Below, piece by piece: positions 1-5,867 of a DNA stretch of 8,416 nucleotides. Numbering within the stretch: position 1 is the stretch's first letter; the number at the start of each line of letters is the position of its first letter. The DNA lies in assembly GCA_900758955.1 (NCBI GenBank), contig CAAETL010000068.1:1-8416 (forward strand), written 5' to 3'. Both the position numbers and the translations under genes were made by a program. The notes under the pieces are model-generated. The model ran no database searches. It was not told where the DNA came from and saw nothing but the letters and a program-made list of their open reading frames with translations. Source of the stretch: an uncultured Oscillospiraceae bacterium (GTDB lineage Bacteria > Bacillota > Clostridia > Oscillospirales > Oscillospiraceae).

Positions 1-477
1 GCGGCTGCGATCGAACAGGGGCTGGGCGCTTTCCGCGGCGCGGGCCGCCGGTTTGACTTTAAGGGCTGTGTGAAGGGCGCGGATGTCTATGACGATTACG
101 CCCATCATCCCAAGGAACTGAAAGCCCTTTTGGATATGGCGGCAAGCCTTGGCTATGATCGCATCATTTGCGCGTTCCAGCCCCATACCTATACGCGCAC
201 CAAAAGCCTATTTTCCGAGTTTGTCCAGGTGCTGCGTCAGCCTGACGTGACCCTCTTGGCAGAAATTTTCGCCGCTCGAGAGGATAACACGGTGGGCATT
301 ACTTCCGCCCATTTGGCCGCGGAAATTCCCGGCGCGCAGGTCATTCCTACCCTGGAAGAGCTGACAGAGAAATTATATGAAATGGCCCGCCCCGGCGATT
401 TGATTCTCACCGTGGGAGCGGGAGATATTGTTAAAGTTGGCGAGGCCCTGAAAGAGAAAGGAAAGGAAACGGAATGA
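1..477 (+). CDS. murC: UDP-N-acetylmuramate--L-alanine ligase MurC, C-terminal part (5' end outside window)
   Basis: MurC is the cytoplasmic ATP-dependent ligase that adds L-alanine to UDP-N-acetylmuramic acid, the first step in building the peptidoglycan stem peptide. The reading frame is open from base 1 to TGA at 475-477, giving 158 residues without a start, about the last third of a family that is usually around 450 residues long. The visible part is the C-terminal Mur ligase domain. The motif DDYAHHP lies near residue 30, and FQPHTYTRTK and a late LTVGAGDIVKVGEAL stretch follow; all three are MurC hallmarks. A GTG at position 70 could be taken as a start, but the matching sequence runs upstream of it, so the gene is simply cut by the window edge. 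Its stop overlaps the coaB start by 4 bases (ATGA), so the two are probably co-transcribed and translationally coupled. I am sure of the family. Confidence 0.93.
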   Translation, partial: AAAIEQGLGAFRGAGRRFDFKGCVKGADVYDDYAHHPKELKALLDMAASLGYDRIICAFQPHTYTRTKSLFSEFVQVLRQPDVTLLAEIFAAREDNTVGITSAHLAAEIPGAQVIPTLEELTEKLYEMARPGDLILTVGAGDIVKVGEALKEKGKETE

Positions 478-1214
478 ACATTATTGTGACGTCGGGGGGC
501 ACACGTGAGCCCATTGATTCCGTCCGCAGTATCACAAACCACGCCAGCGGCCGTCTTGGCGCCATCATCGCCGACGCATTCGCCGCCCAGGAGCAGGTGG
601 ACTATGTTGTTTACGTCTGCGGTTCCCGGTCAGTGATGCCGAAGAGTCCCAAAGTGGAAGCTGTCAATATTGCGGGTACCCACGATCTGGAGCGGGTACT
701 CCGTGAACTGACCGCCAAGGAAACATTCGGCGCCATTATCCACAGTATGGCGGTGAGCGATTATCGGGTGCGACGGGTCACCACCGTCAGCGCTATGGCG
801 GAGGCCGCCATCCATGCGGAACAAACCCAGGATGGCATTGCCAGCGCGATGATTGAGGCTGATTATCTGGCTTCCAAAGGAAAAATTTCTTCTAAGGTTG
901 AGGACTTGGCGATCCTGTTAGAACGCACCCCAAAAATCATTGGACTGCTCCGGGGCTTGGCCCCGGAGGCGGTGATTGTGGGCTTTAAGCTTTTGGACGG
1001 CGTTTCCCATGAAAAGCTGATGGATACCGCGCAGAAGCTTTTAGAGAAAAACCGCTGCGATTTTGTCCTGGCCAACGATATGGATACGGTTGCCTCCCCC
1101 GTTCACTGTGGATTTTTGCTGGATGACCAAGGGAATGAGACCCTATTGGAAGGTAAGGAATCCATCGCCGCAGGCATCGTGAATGCAGTGATGCATAAGG
1201 CGGCGGAAAAATGA
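474..1214 (+). CDS. coaB: Phosphopantothenate--cysteine ligase CoaB, stand-alone form
   Basis: CoaB activates 4'-phosphopantothenate with a nucleotide and couples it to cysteine, giving phosphopantothenoylcysteine, in the cytoplasmic CoA pathway. The 246-residue protein opens with a nucleotide-binding segment, SGGTREPIDSVRSITN, followed by HASGRLG. It has the family motif AVSDYR near residue 92, KISSKVEDL near 136-144, a GFKLLDGVSHEKL segment near 170, and VLANDM near 200. Most bacteria carry this domain as the C-terminal half of a fused CoaBC protein. Here it is separate, as in streptococci, enterococci and some clostridia. The ATG at 474 overlaps the murC stop and follows a purine-rich AAAGGAAAGGAAA stretch. 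The gene's own stop overlaps the coaC start by 4 bases. CTP is the usual nucleotide in bacteria, but the sequence alone does not settle that. Confidence 0.93.
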   Translation: MNIIVTSGGTREPIDSVRSITNHASGRLGAIIADAFAAQEQVDYVVYVCGSRSVMPKSPKVEAVNIAGTHDLERVLRELTAKETFGAIIHSMAVSDYRVRRVTTVSAMAEAAIHAEQTQDGIASAMIEADYLASKGKISSKVEDLAILLERTPKIIGLLRGLAPEAVIVGFKLLDGVSHEKLMDTAQKLLEKNRCDFVLANDMDTVASPVHCGFLLDDQGNETLLEGKESIAAGIVNAVMHKAAEK

Positions 1215-1750
1215 AACATATTGTGCTTGGCGTGACGGGCAGCATCGCAGCGTATCGCGGCGCTGATTTGGCCCGTCGCCTGACTAAGCTGGGTTGCAGC
1301 GTCCATGTGATTCTGACAAAATCAGCCCAGGAGTTTATCACGCCCATGACGTTTCAGACCTTGACGGGAAATCGAGTTTGTACCGACATGTTTGAAAAGG
1401 TGGACCATCCCGACGTGGAGCATATTTCGCTGGCTAAACAGGCGGATTTGGTCCTGTTTGCTCCCGCCACTGCGAATTTTATCGGGAAACTTGCCAACGG
1501 CATTGCCGACGATATGCTCACTACGGTGGCCATGGCCGCCTGGAAAAAACCAAATGTCATATGCCCTGCTATGAATACCGCCATGTTTGATAATCCGATC
1601 TGCCAGACAAACCTAAAAAAACTACGTGATTTGGGCTATACCGTGGTAGAACCCAAGTCAGCGCTCCTGGCTTGCGGAGATACGGGCAGAGGGGCATTGG
1701 CCGGGTTAGAGGAAATCATTGCTGTGGTAAAAGAAATATTGGAGTTGTGA
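1211..1750 (+). CDS. coaC: Phosphopantothenoylcysteine decarboxylase CoaC, stand-alone form
   Basis: CoaC is an FMN-dependent flavoprotein that decarboxylates phosphopantothenoylcysteine to 4'-phosphopantetheine, the step right after CoaB. The 179-residue protein has the flavoprotein opening GVTGSIAAYRGADLARRL, where the family usually has AYK, and a histidine in EHISLAKQADL near residue 75, which matches the catalytic His of the family. It also has PATANFIGKLANGIADDML near residues 87-105, the PAMN substrate-clamp motif near 119, and LLACGDTGRGAL near 155. The family uses the Cys of this last segment to protonate the enethiolate intermediate. The length fits a stand-alone decarboxylase. The ATG at 1211 overlaps the coaB TGA, and the upstream site (AAGGCGG) is weak, so coupled translation is likely. 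Gene order is coaB before coaC, the reverse of the domain order in fused CoaBC. Confidence 0.94.
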   Translation: MKHIVLGVTGSIAAYRGADLARRLTKLGCSVHVILTKSAQEFITPMTFQTLTGNRVCTDMFEKVDHPDVEHISLAKQADLVLFAPATANFIGKLANGIADDMLTTVAMAAWKKPNVICPAMNTAMFDNPICQTNLKKLRDLGYTVVEPKSALLACGDTGRGALAGLEEIIAVVKEILEL

Positions 1751-1753
1751 GGC

Positions 1754-2758
1754 ATGGAACAAATACCGATTCATGAAATTCCCGGCTTCTACTTTGGACA
1801 AGCCCAGGATTTAGAGGCCGCCACGGGGTGCACCTTGATTTTATGCCCAGAGGGAGCGGTCTGCGGCGTGGATGTGCGGGGCGGCTCCCCCGGCACCCGC
1901 GATACGGATGCGCTGGACCCAAAGTGCAACCGGGAATCGGTGCACGGCGTACTTCTCACAGGTGGCAGTGCCTATGGCTTAGACGCCGCTGGCGGCGTCA
2001 TGAAATACTTAGAGCAAAAAGGGATTGGCCGCAGCGTGTCGGTGACCGTGGTGCCCAATGTCTGCGCCGCCGTTTTATTTGATTTAAAATGCGGTCGGCA
2101 TGATGTTCGGCCTGACGTGGCCATGGGCATGGAGGCCTGCGCCAATGCCTTGGAGGGGCGTTCTCTTCAGGAAGGGAACTTTGGCGCTGGCACGGGGGCT
2201 ACCATTGGCAAGATCCGAGGAGGCCAATCTGGCATGAAGGGCGGGATAGGCGCCTGCGCATTCCGGCAAGGAGACCTGATGGTGGGCGCGGTGATTGCCG
2301 TGAATGCCATGGGGGACGTTGTGCGGGACGGAAAGATTCTGGCCGGCGCCCGAAAGGACGATGGCATGACCTTCTTAAACAGCCAGAACTATATGATCGA
2401 AAACTACTGGAAGCAGCGGGACGTATTCAGCGGAAACGTCATTTCCGGACGGGATAACACCGTAATTGGCTGCGTCATCACAAACGCTGCGTTGGGAAAA
2501 AGCCAGATGAATAAACTGGCCGGCATTGCACAGAACGGGATAGCCCGGGCAGTCTACCCCGCCCATAGTACTTATGATGGCGACACCATGTTTGCCATGC
2601 GTTTGGGGGACGTTTGGGCGGATGCCAACGCTGTGGGCGCGCTGGCGGCCTTGGCGGCCCAAGAGGCGGTATACCGGGCGGTGGAACAGGCCGGGACGCT
2701 CCACGGTTTTCCAGGCTTGAAAGACTGGCAAGGTAACTTCCAGTTAGGAGAAAACTAA
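1754..2758 (+). CDS. P1/DmpA-family N-terminal-nucleophile hydrolase (peptidase S58 type)
   Basis: This 334-residue protein belongs to the DmpA/P1 family, which includes D-esterase/L-aminopeptidases, beta-aminopeptidases, nylon-oligomer hydrolases and the pantetheine hydrolase ThnT. Family motifs appear in order: HEIPGFYFGQAQD at the N terminus, GVLLTGGSAYGLDAAGG near residues 65-81, VPNVCAAVLFDL near 100-111, GAGTGATIGK near 144-153, and DNTVIGCVITNAALGK near 234-249, followed by YPAHSTYDGDTMF. By analogy with NylC and ThnT, which self-cleave between Asn and Thr, I infer self-cleavage between N235 and T236. That frees T236 as the nucleophile and leaves chains of about 235 and 99 residues. 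There is no signal peptide, so it should be cytoplasmic. The start lies 3 bases after coaC, with GGAG 9 bases upstream. The substrate is unknown; the neighbours hint at pantetheine or a beta-alanyl amide. Confidence 0.88.
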   Translation: MEQIPIHEIPGFYFGQAQDLEAATGCTLILCPEGAVCGVDVRGGSPGTRDTDALDPKCNRESVHGVLLTGGSAYGLDAAGGVMKYLEQKGIGRSVSVTVVPNVCAAVLFDLKCGRHDVRPDVAMGMEACANALEGRSLQEGNFGAGTGATIGKIRGGQSGMKGGIGACAFRQGDLMVGAVIAVNAMGDVVRDGKILAGARKDDGMTFLNSQNYMIENYWKQRDVFSGNVISGRDNTVIGCVITNAALGKSQMNKLAGIAQNGIARAVYPAHSTYDGDTMFAMRLGDVWADANAVGALAALAAQEAVYRAVEQAGTLHGFPGLKDWQGNFQLGEN

Positions 2759-2762
2759 ACAA

Positions 2763-2800
2763 GACAGTTCGAAACCCTCCTGTCGAAAAACAAAACTAGG
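2763..2800 (+). ncRNA. preQ1-I riboswitch aptamer
   Basis: This compact RNA element senses the queuosine precursor preQ1. A 5-bp P1 stem pairs GACAG (2763-2767) with CTGTC (2780-2784) around a 12-base loop, TTCGAAACCCTC. The A-rich tail GAAAAACAAAACTAGG (2785-2800) follows, and its terminal AGG can pair with CCT in the loop (2776-2778) to close the H-type pseudoknot. Loop, tail and size fit the preQ1-I class (compare the tail ATAAAAAACTAA of the B. subtilis example, from memory). It begins only 4 bases after the peptidase stop codon and precedes a complete preQ1 operon, which is the expected context. The preQ1-specific cytosine should be one of the loop cytosines at 2775-2777. I could not run a covariance model. 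Confidence 0.87.
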
Positions 2801-2805
2801 TGCTC

Positions 2806-2842
2806 GGTTCCGGGAATCCGCCTGCGGCGGATGCTCGGAGCC
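2806..2842 (+). promoter_or_regulatory. Strong hairpin between aptamer and terminator
   Basis: GGTTCC (2806-2811), GGG (2812-2814) and ATCCGCC (2816-2822) pair with GGCGGAT (2826-2832), CTC (2834-2836) and GGAGCC (2837-2842). That makes 16 pairs, two of them G-U, with one A/G mismatch and a TGC loop. No T-run follows, so it is not a terminator by itself. It separates the preQ1 aptamer from the terminator-like hairpin. It may act as a spacer that brings the aptamer close to the terminator's 5' arm. Confidence 0.6.
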
Positions 2843-2845
2843 TGG

Positions 2846-2874
2846 GAGGGGCGCTGTCATATGCGCTCCTCTTT
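2846..2874 (+). terminator. Terminator-like hairpin of the riboswitch expression platform
   Basis: GAGGGGCGC (2846-2854) pairs with GCGCTCCTC (2863-2871) over 9 bp, including one G-T wobble, with an 8-base loop. Only three T's follow, so intrinsic termination would be weak or partly dependent on pausing. Its 5' arm overlaps TGGGAGGG (2843-2850), which can alternatively pair with CCCTCCTG (2775-2782) inside the preQ1 aptamer. The two structures exclude each other, which is the layout expected for ligand-dependent termination ahead of queD. An effect on translation is also possible, because CC(TC)TTTC at 2868-2875 is roughly complementary to the queD ribosome binding site. Confidence 0.5.
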
Positions 2875-2896
2875 CCTACATTTGGCAGGAAACAAG

Positions 2897-2902
2897 AAAG
2901 GA
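2897..2902 (+). promoter_or_regulatory. Ribosome binding site fixing the queD start
   Basis: AAAGGA lies 9 bases before the ATG at 2912. The in-frame ATG at 2831 sits inside the leader hairpin, has no binding site and would add 27 residues unlike the family, so 2912 is chosen. Confidence 0.75.
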
Positions 2903-2911
2903 TTTCTAAAT

Positions 2912-3340
2912 ATGTACTTATTGCGAACAGAGGCCGCCTTTGATTCGGCCCATTTTCTCAAAGGCTATGGAGGCAAGTGCGCCAACCTTCACGGTCATCG
3001 CTGGCGTATGGTGGTCGAGGTTGGCGGAGAGCAGCTGCAGGAAGAGGGCGACCAGCAGGGGATGCTGGTGGATTTCGCGGAGTTAAAAGCGGCGGTGCGT
3101 ACCCTGGCGGACAGCCTGGATCACCGGCTTCTCATTGAGGACAGTTCACTGAAACCCGAAACCATCTCCGCTTTGGTAGGGGAAGGCTTTACGCTGCTTT
3201 CCCTGCCGTTTCGTCCAACAGCGGAAAATTTGGCCCGCTATTTGTATAAGGAGATTCAGTCTCTGGGTTTCCCACTTCGGTCGGTCACCGTCTACGAAAC
3301 ACCGGAAAACTGCGCCGTATACCAGGAGGCGCAGGGATGA
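2912..3340 (+). CDS. queD: 6-carboxy-5,6,7,8-tetrahydropterin synthase QueD
   Basis: QueD converts dihydroneopterin triphosphate, made by FolE, into 6-carboxytetrahydropterin, the second step toward preQ1. The 142-residue protein fits the family length. Zinc is expected to be held by H14 (DSAHFL) and by H27 and H29 in the CANLHGH motif. The catalytic Cys is C23, four residues before H27. D70-H71 in SLDHRLL match the catalytic Asp-His pair. PTAENLARYLY near residues 102-112 and a conserved Glu in VYETPE near 129 complete the family pattern. The C-x3-H-x-H spacing favours QueD over the related pyruvoyltetrahydropterin synthases, and so does the surrounding operon. The start at 2912 begins MYLLRTEAAFDSAHF and has its own binding site. 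The gene is the first in the operon controlled by the preQ1 leader, and its stop overlaps queE by 4 bases. Confidence 0.93.
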   Translation: MYLLRTEAAFDSAHFLKGYGGKCANLHGHRWRMVVEVGGEQLQEEGDQQGMLVDFAELKAAVRTLADSLDHRLLIEDSSLKPETISALVGEGFTLLSLPFRPTAENLARYLYKEIQSLGFPLRSVTVYETPENCAVYQEAQG

Positions 3341-4002
3341 CCTATCAGGTTGCAGAACAGTTTTTGAGCATCAACGGGGAAGGCCCCCGCGCCGGGCAAT
3401 TGGCGTATTTCGTTCGGTTTCAGGGCTGCAACCTGGCATGTTCTTACTGTGACACCCGATGGGCCTGTGGTCCCAACTGTCCGACAAAGGAGCTCTCAGC
3501 GCAGGAAATTGCCTGGGCCGCTGGAAAATCCGGCGCGGACTCGGTGACGTTGACGGGAGGGGAGCCTCTGCTTCGCTTGGGGATGGGGGAGCTTTTGGAC
3601 GTGTTGGCCGAGGAGGCGGGGCTGCCAGTGGAAATAGAGACCAACGGCAGTGTGGATTTGTCGCCGTATGCAGGTCTTTCCCATCGCCCCTCCTTTACCA
3701 TGGATTATAAGCTCCCCGGCAGCGGAATGGAGGGCCGGATGTGCCGTTCTAATTTTCAGCTGCTCACTGCAGAGGATGTTGTCAAATTTGTTTGCGCCAG
3801 TCGGGAAGATCTGGAGAGAGGCGGAGAAATTGCGGCGGAGTTCTCCCTGGCGGGCCGGGTGCCCCTGTATTTCAGTCCGGTATTTGGTCAGTTAGACCCG
3901 ATAGAAATTGTGGAGTTTATGAAGGAACTGCGGCTGCCCGGCGCGCGGCTCCAACTGCAGCTGCATAAATTCATTTGGCCGCCGGAGCAGAGAGGAGTGT
4001 AG
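3337..4002 (+). CDS. queE: 7-carboxy-7-deazaguanine synthase QueE (radical SAM)
   Basis: QueE is a radical S-adenosylmethionine enzyme that rearranges 6-carboxytetrahydropterin to 7-carboxy-7-deazaguanine, with loss of ammonia. The 221-residue protein has the [4Fe-4S] motif C31-x3-C35-x2-C38 (CNLACSYC). SINGEGPRAGQLAYFVRFQG comes just before it, a typical QueE N terminus. The SAM-binding TGGEP motif is at residues 73-77, IETNGS near 100, and the C-terminal QLHKFIWPPEQRGV is a strong QueE signature. Two further cysteines, C44 and C48, sit just after the cluster loop; their role is unknown. The ATG at 3337 overlaps the queD TGA, and AGGAGG lies 7 bases upstream. folE follows after 3 bases. The assignment is firm from both motifs and operon. 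Confidence 0.94.
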   Translation: MTYQVAEQFLSINGEGPRAGQLAYFVRFQGCNLACSYCDTRWACGPNCPTKELSAQEIAWAAGKSGADSVTLTGGEPLLRLGMGELLDVLAEEAGLPVEIETNGSVDLSPYAGLSHRPSFTMDYKLPGSGMEGRMCRSNFQLLTAEDVVKFVCASREDLERGGEIAAEFSLAGRVPLYFSPVFGQLDPIEIVEFMKELRLPGARLQLQLHKFIWPPEQRGV

Positions 4003-4005
4003 CAG

Positions 4006-4575
4006 ATGGCCATTGATACTGCGGCCATCCGAACCCATATTCGGGGAATCTTAGAGGCCCTGGGGGACGACCCGGATCGTCCCGGTCTGCGGGAGACACC
4101 CGATCGGGTGTCCCGGATGTACGAAGAAATGTTTGCCGGCATGAATTACACCAACCGGCAAATTGCCGCTATGTTTGATAAGACCTTTGAAGAGGATACG
4201 CCAACGGACAGCAGTGATTTGGTGCAGGTGAAGGACATCCAGGTATTCAGTCACTGTGAACACCATTTGGCGCTGATGTATGATATGAAGGTTAGCGTAG
4301 CCTATCTTCCTAGGGGGAGAGTGATCGGCCTGTCCAAAATTGCCCGCATTGCGGATATGGCCGCCCGCCGTCTCCAACTGCAAGAGAGGTTAGGCAGCGA
4401 TATTGCAGAAATTATGCGCTTGGTGACGGGGTCGGAGGATGTGGCGGTGTCTATAGAGGCCTGCCATAGCTGTATGACAGCCAGGGGAATACAAAAAACG
4501 GCGGCGAAAACCTATACCACAACCTATCGTGGAAAATTTGCCGAAGACGCTCTGCTCCAACAACGCATACATTGA
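4006..4575 (+). CDS. folE: GTP cyclohydrolase I FolE
   Basis: FolE opens the imidazole ring of GTP and forms 7,8-dihydroneopterin triphosphate, the common starting point for folate and for queuosine. The 189-residue protein is the usual length for the bacterial enzyme. [15 protein letters not shown] is a typical start. The zinc ligands are expected to be C84 and H87 (SHCEHH) and C156 (HSCM). H154 corresponds to the catalytic His (E. coli His179). [22 protein letters not shown] at 108-129 is the conserved core, and [14 protein letters not shown] at 158-171 the nucleotide-binding end. AGAGGAG lies 8 bases upstream of the ATG. Placement between queE and queC suggests this copy is devoted mainly to preQ1 supply. 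Whether the genome has a second folE for folate cannot be seen here. Confidence 0.95.
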   Translation: MAIDTAAIRTHIRGILEALGDDPDRPGLRETPDRVSRMYEEMFAGMNYTNRQIAAMFDKTFEEDTPTDSSDLVQVKDIQVFSHCEHHLALMYDMKVSVAYLPRGRVIGLSKIARIADMAARRLQLQERLGSDIAEIMRLVTGSEDVAVSIEACHSCMTARGIQKTAAKTYTTTYRGKFAEDALLQQRIH

Positions 4576-4576
4576 G

Positions 4577-4584
4577 AAAGAGGG
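4577..4584 (+). promoter_or_regulatory. Ribosome binding site fixing the queC start
   Basis: AAAGAGGG starts just after the folE stop and lies 7 bases before the ATG at 4592. An upstream in-frame ATG at 4529, inside folE, has no such site and would add 21 residues ahead of the PP-loop, so 4592 is preferred. Confidence 0.75.
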
Positions 4585-4591
4585 ATATTCT

Positions 4592-5272
4592 ATGAAAGCG
4601 ATGGTTCTATGCAGCGGCGGCGTGGATTCCACTACGCTCCTTGCCATGGCTGTTGCGGAGTATGGACACGATCATGTTACGGCCCTTTCCATTGCCTACG
4701 GTCAAAAACACGAAAGGGAACTGACTGCCGCCCGTGCTGTCGCAGCATACTACAACGTGGAGCAGCGTTTTTTAGATTTGCAAGCCATCTTTGCCGACAG
4801 CAATTGCTCACTGCTGGCCCACTCGGACCAAGCCGTTCCCGGGGAGAGCTATGCAGAACAAATGGACAAGGCAGACGGAAAACCGGTATCCACCTATGTT
4901 CCCTTCCGCAATGGGTTATTTCTCTCCGCCGCGGCCAGCATGGCGCTTTCCCAAGACTGTCAGGCACTCTATTACGGCGCCCATCACGACGACTGGGCGG
5001 GCAGCGCCTATCCGGATTGCTCCGTGGAGTTCGTTGATGCCATGGGCCAGGCGATTTCTCAGGGAACCGGCGGCCAGCTCACCCTCAAAGCGCCTTTTAT
5101 CCGGTGGAACAAAGCTAAAATCGTTGCCGAAGGCCTGCGGCGAGACGTGCCCTATGGGCTGACCTGGTCCTGCTATGAGGGAGGAACAGTCCCTTGCGGA
5201 GTCTGCGGGACCTGTGTAGACCGCAGGCGGGCCTTTGAGGCCAATGGTGTCAAAGACCCGTTGATCCAATAA
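4592..5272 (+). CDS. queC: 7-cyano-7-deazaguanine (preQ0) synthase QueC
   Basis: QueC uses ATP and ammonia to turn 7-carboxy-7-deazaguanine into the nitrile preQ0. The 226-residue protein begins MKAMVLCSGGVDSTT, with the ATP-pyrophosphatase PP-loop SGGVDS at residues 8-13. AYGQKHERE near 35-43 and TYVPFRNGLFLSAAA near 101-115 are conserved family blocks, and YYGAHHDDWAGSAYPDC near 127-143 follows. The C terminus carries the structural zinc cysteines C194, C202, C205 and C208 (C-x8-C-x2-C-x2-C), ending in a DRRRAF segment. All expected functional residues are present. The gene follows folE by 16 bases and ends directly before the queF leader. The assignment is firm. Confidence 0.95.
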   Translation: MKAMVLCSGGVDSTTLLAMAVAEYGHDHVTALSIAYGQKHERELTAARAVAAYYNVEQRFLDLQAIFADSNCSLLAHSDQAVPGESYAEQMDKADGKPVSTYVPFRNGLFLSAAASMALSQDCQALYYGAHHDDWAGSAYPDCSVEFVDAMGQAISQGTGGQLTLKAPFIRWNKAKIVAEGLRRDVPYGLTWSCYEGGTVPCGVCGTCVDRRRAFEANGVKDPLIQ

Positions 5273-5285
5273 ATGCTGCTGAAAG

Positions 5286-5290
5286 AAGGA
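5286..5290 (+). promoter_or_regulatory. Ribosome binding site fixing the queF start
   Basis: AAGGA, within GAAAGAAGGA, lies 9 bases before the ATG at 5300. An in-frame ATG at 5273, immediately after the queC stop, would place this site inside the gene and has no good site of its own, so 5300 is chosen. Confidence 0.7.
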
Positions 5291-5299
5291 ATACTTGAT

Positions 5300-5797
5300 A
5301 TGAGTGGACGAGACGAGAGGGACCTGGACGGAATCACTCTGCTGGGAAACCAGGCGAACCGTTACCCGGATGACTATGCCCCTCAATTATTAGAGACTTT
5401 TCTTAACAAGCATCCGGACAATGAGTATTTCGTCAAGTTTAATTGCCCGGAATTTACTTCCCTATGCCCCATGACGGGACAGCCCGATTTTGCCACCCTG
5501 TACATCTCCTATGTACCCGGCGAACGCATGGTGGAGAGCAAAAGTCTTAAGCTGTATTTGTTCTCATTTCGCAATCACGGAGACTTTCATGAGGACTGTG
5601 TGAATATCATCATGAAGGATCTGGTTAAACTGATGGAGCCGAAATATTTGGAGGTCTGGGGGAAATTCACGCCGCGAGGTGGAATTTCGATTGATCCCTA
5701 CTGCAATTATGGAAAACCAGGCACCCGATGGGAGCAGGTGGCTTGGGAGCGTCTAAGCCATCACGATCTCTACCCGGAACGAGTAGACAACCGGTAA
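5300..5797 (+). CDS. queF: NADPH-dependent preQ0 reductase QueF, short type
   Basis: QueF reduces the nitrile of preQ0 to the aminomethyl group of preQ1 with NADPH, an unusual four-electron nitrile reduction. It is the last step of the cassette and makes the ligand of the riboswitch upstream of queD. The 165-residue protein is the single-domain (B. subtilis-like) form. [13 protein letters not shown] at residues 52-64 contains the nucleophile C56, which forms a thioimide with preQ0, and the catalytic acid D63. The NADPH-binding signature ESKSLKLY is at 79-86. FHEDCVN at 96-102 supplies H97 and E98 for substrate binding. The C-terminal [14 protein letters not shown] is also typical. A 70-base gap follows, holding small hairpins but no clear terminator, so some read-through into the peptidase gene is possible. 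Confidence 0.95.
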   Translation: MSGRDERDLDGITLLGNQANRYPDDYAPQLLETFLNKHPDNEYFVKFNCPEFTSLCPMTGQPDFATLYISYVPGERMVESKSLKLYLFSFRNHGDFHEDCVNIIMKDLVKLMEPKYLEVWGKFTPRGGISIDPYCNYGKPGTRWEQVAWERLSHHDLYPERVDNR

Positions 5798-5867
5798 GCC
5801 CCTTCTCATGATGGGGAGCGGGGTGCGTGGTTTCCCGCGCAAATGGTAAAGTTAGAGGAGTGAAACT

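Noticed and set aside
2700..2762. A promoter directly upstream of the preQ1 leader.
   Set aside because: TTGAAA at about 2717 has no convincing -10 box at proper spacing. The leader may be transcribed from further upstream, but no promoter can be supported here.
2831..2911. An upstream in-frame ATG at 2831 for queD.
   Set aside because: It lies in the leader hairpin, lacks a ribosome binding site, and adds residues not typical of QueD. ATG 2912 has a good site and begins the conserved sequence.
5799..5838. Two small hairpins after queF (CCCC/GGGG at 5799-5816 and GCGGGG/TCCCGC at 5818-5838) as a terminator.
   Set aside because: The stems are only 4-6 bp and neither is followed by a T-run, so I do not call a terminator.
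5839..5867. A -10-like GGTAAA before the M3 peptidase gene.
   Set aside because: No matching -35 box lies 16-18 bases upstream.
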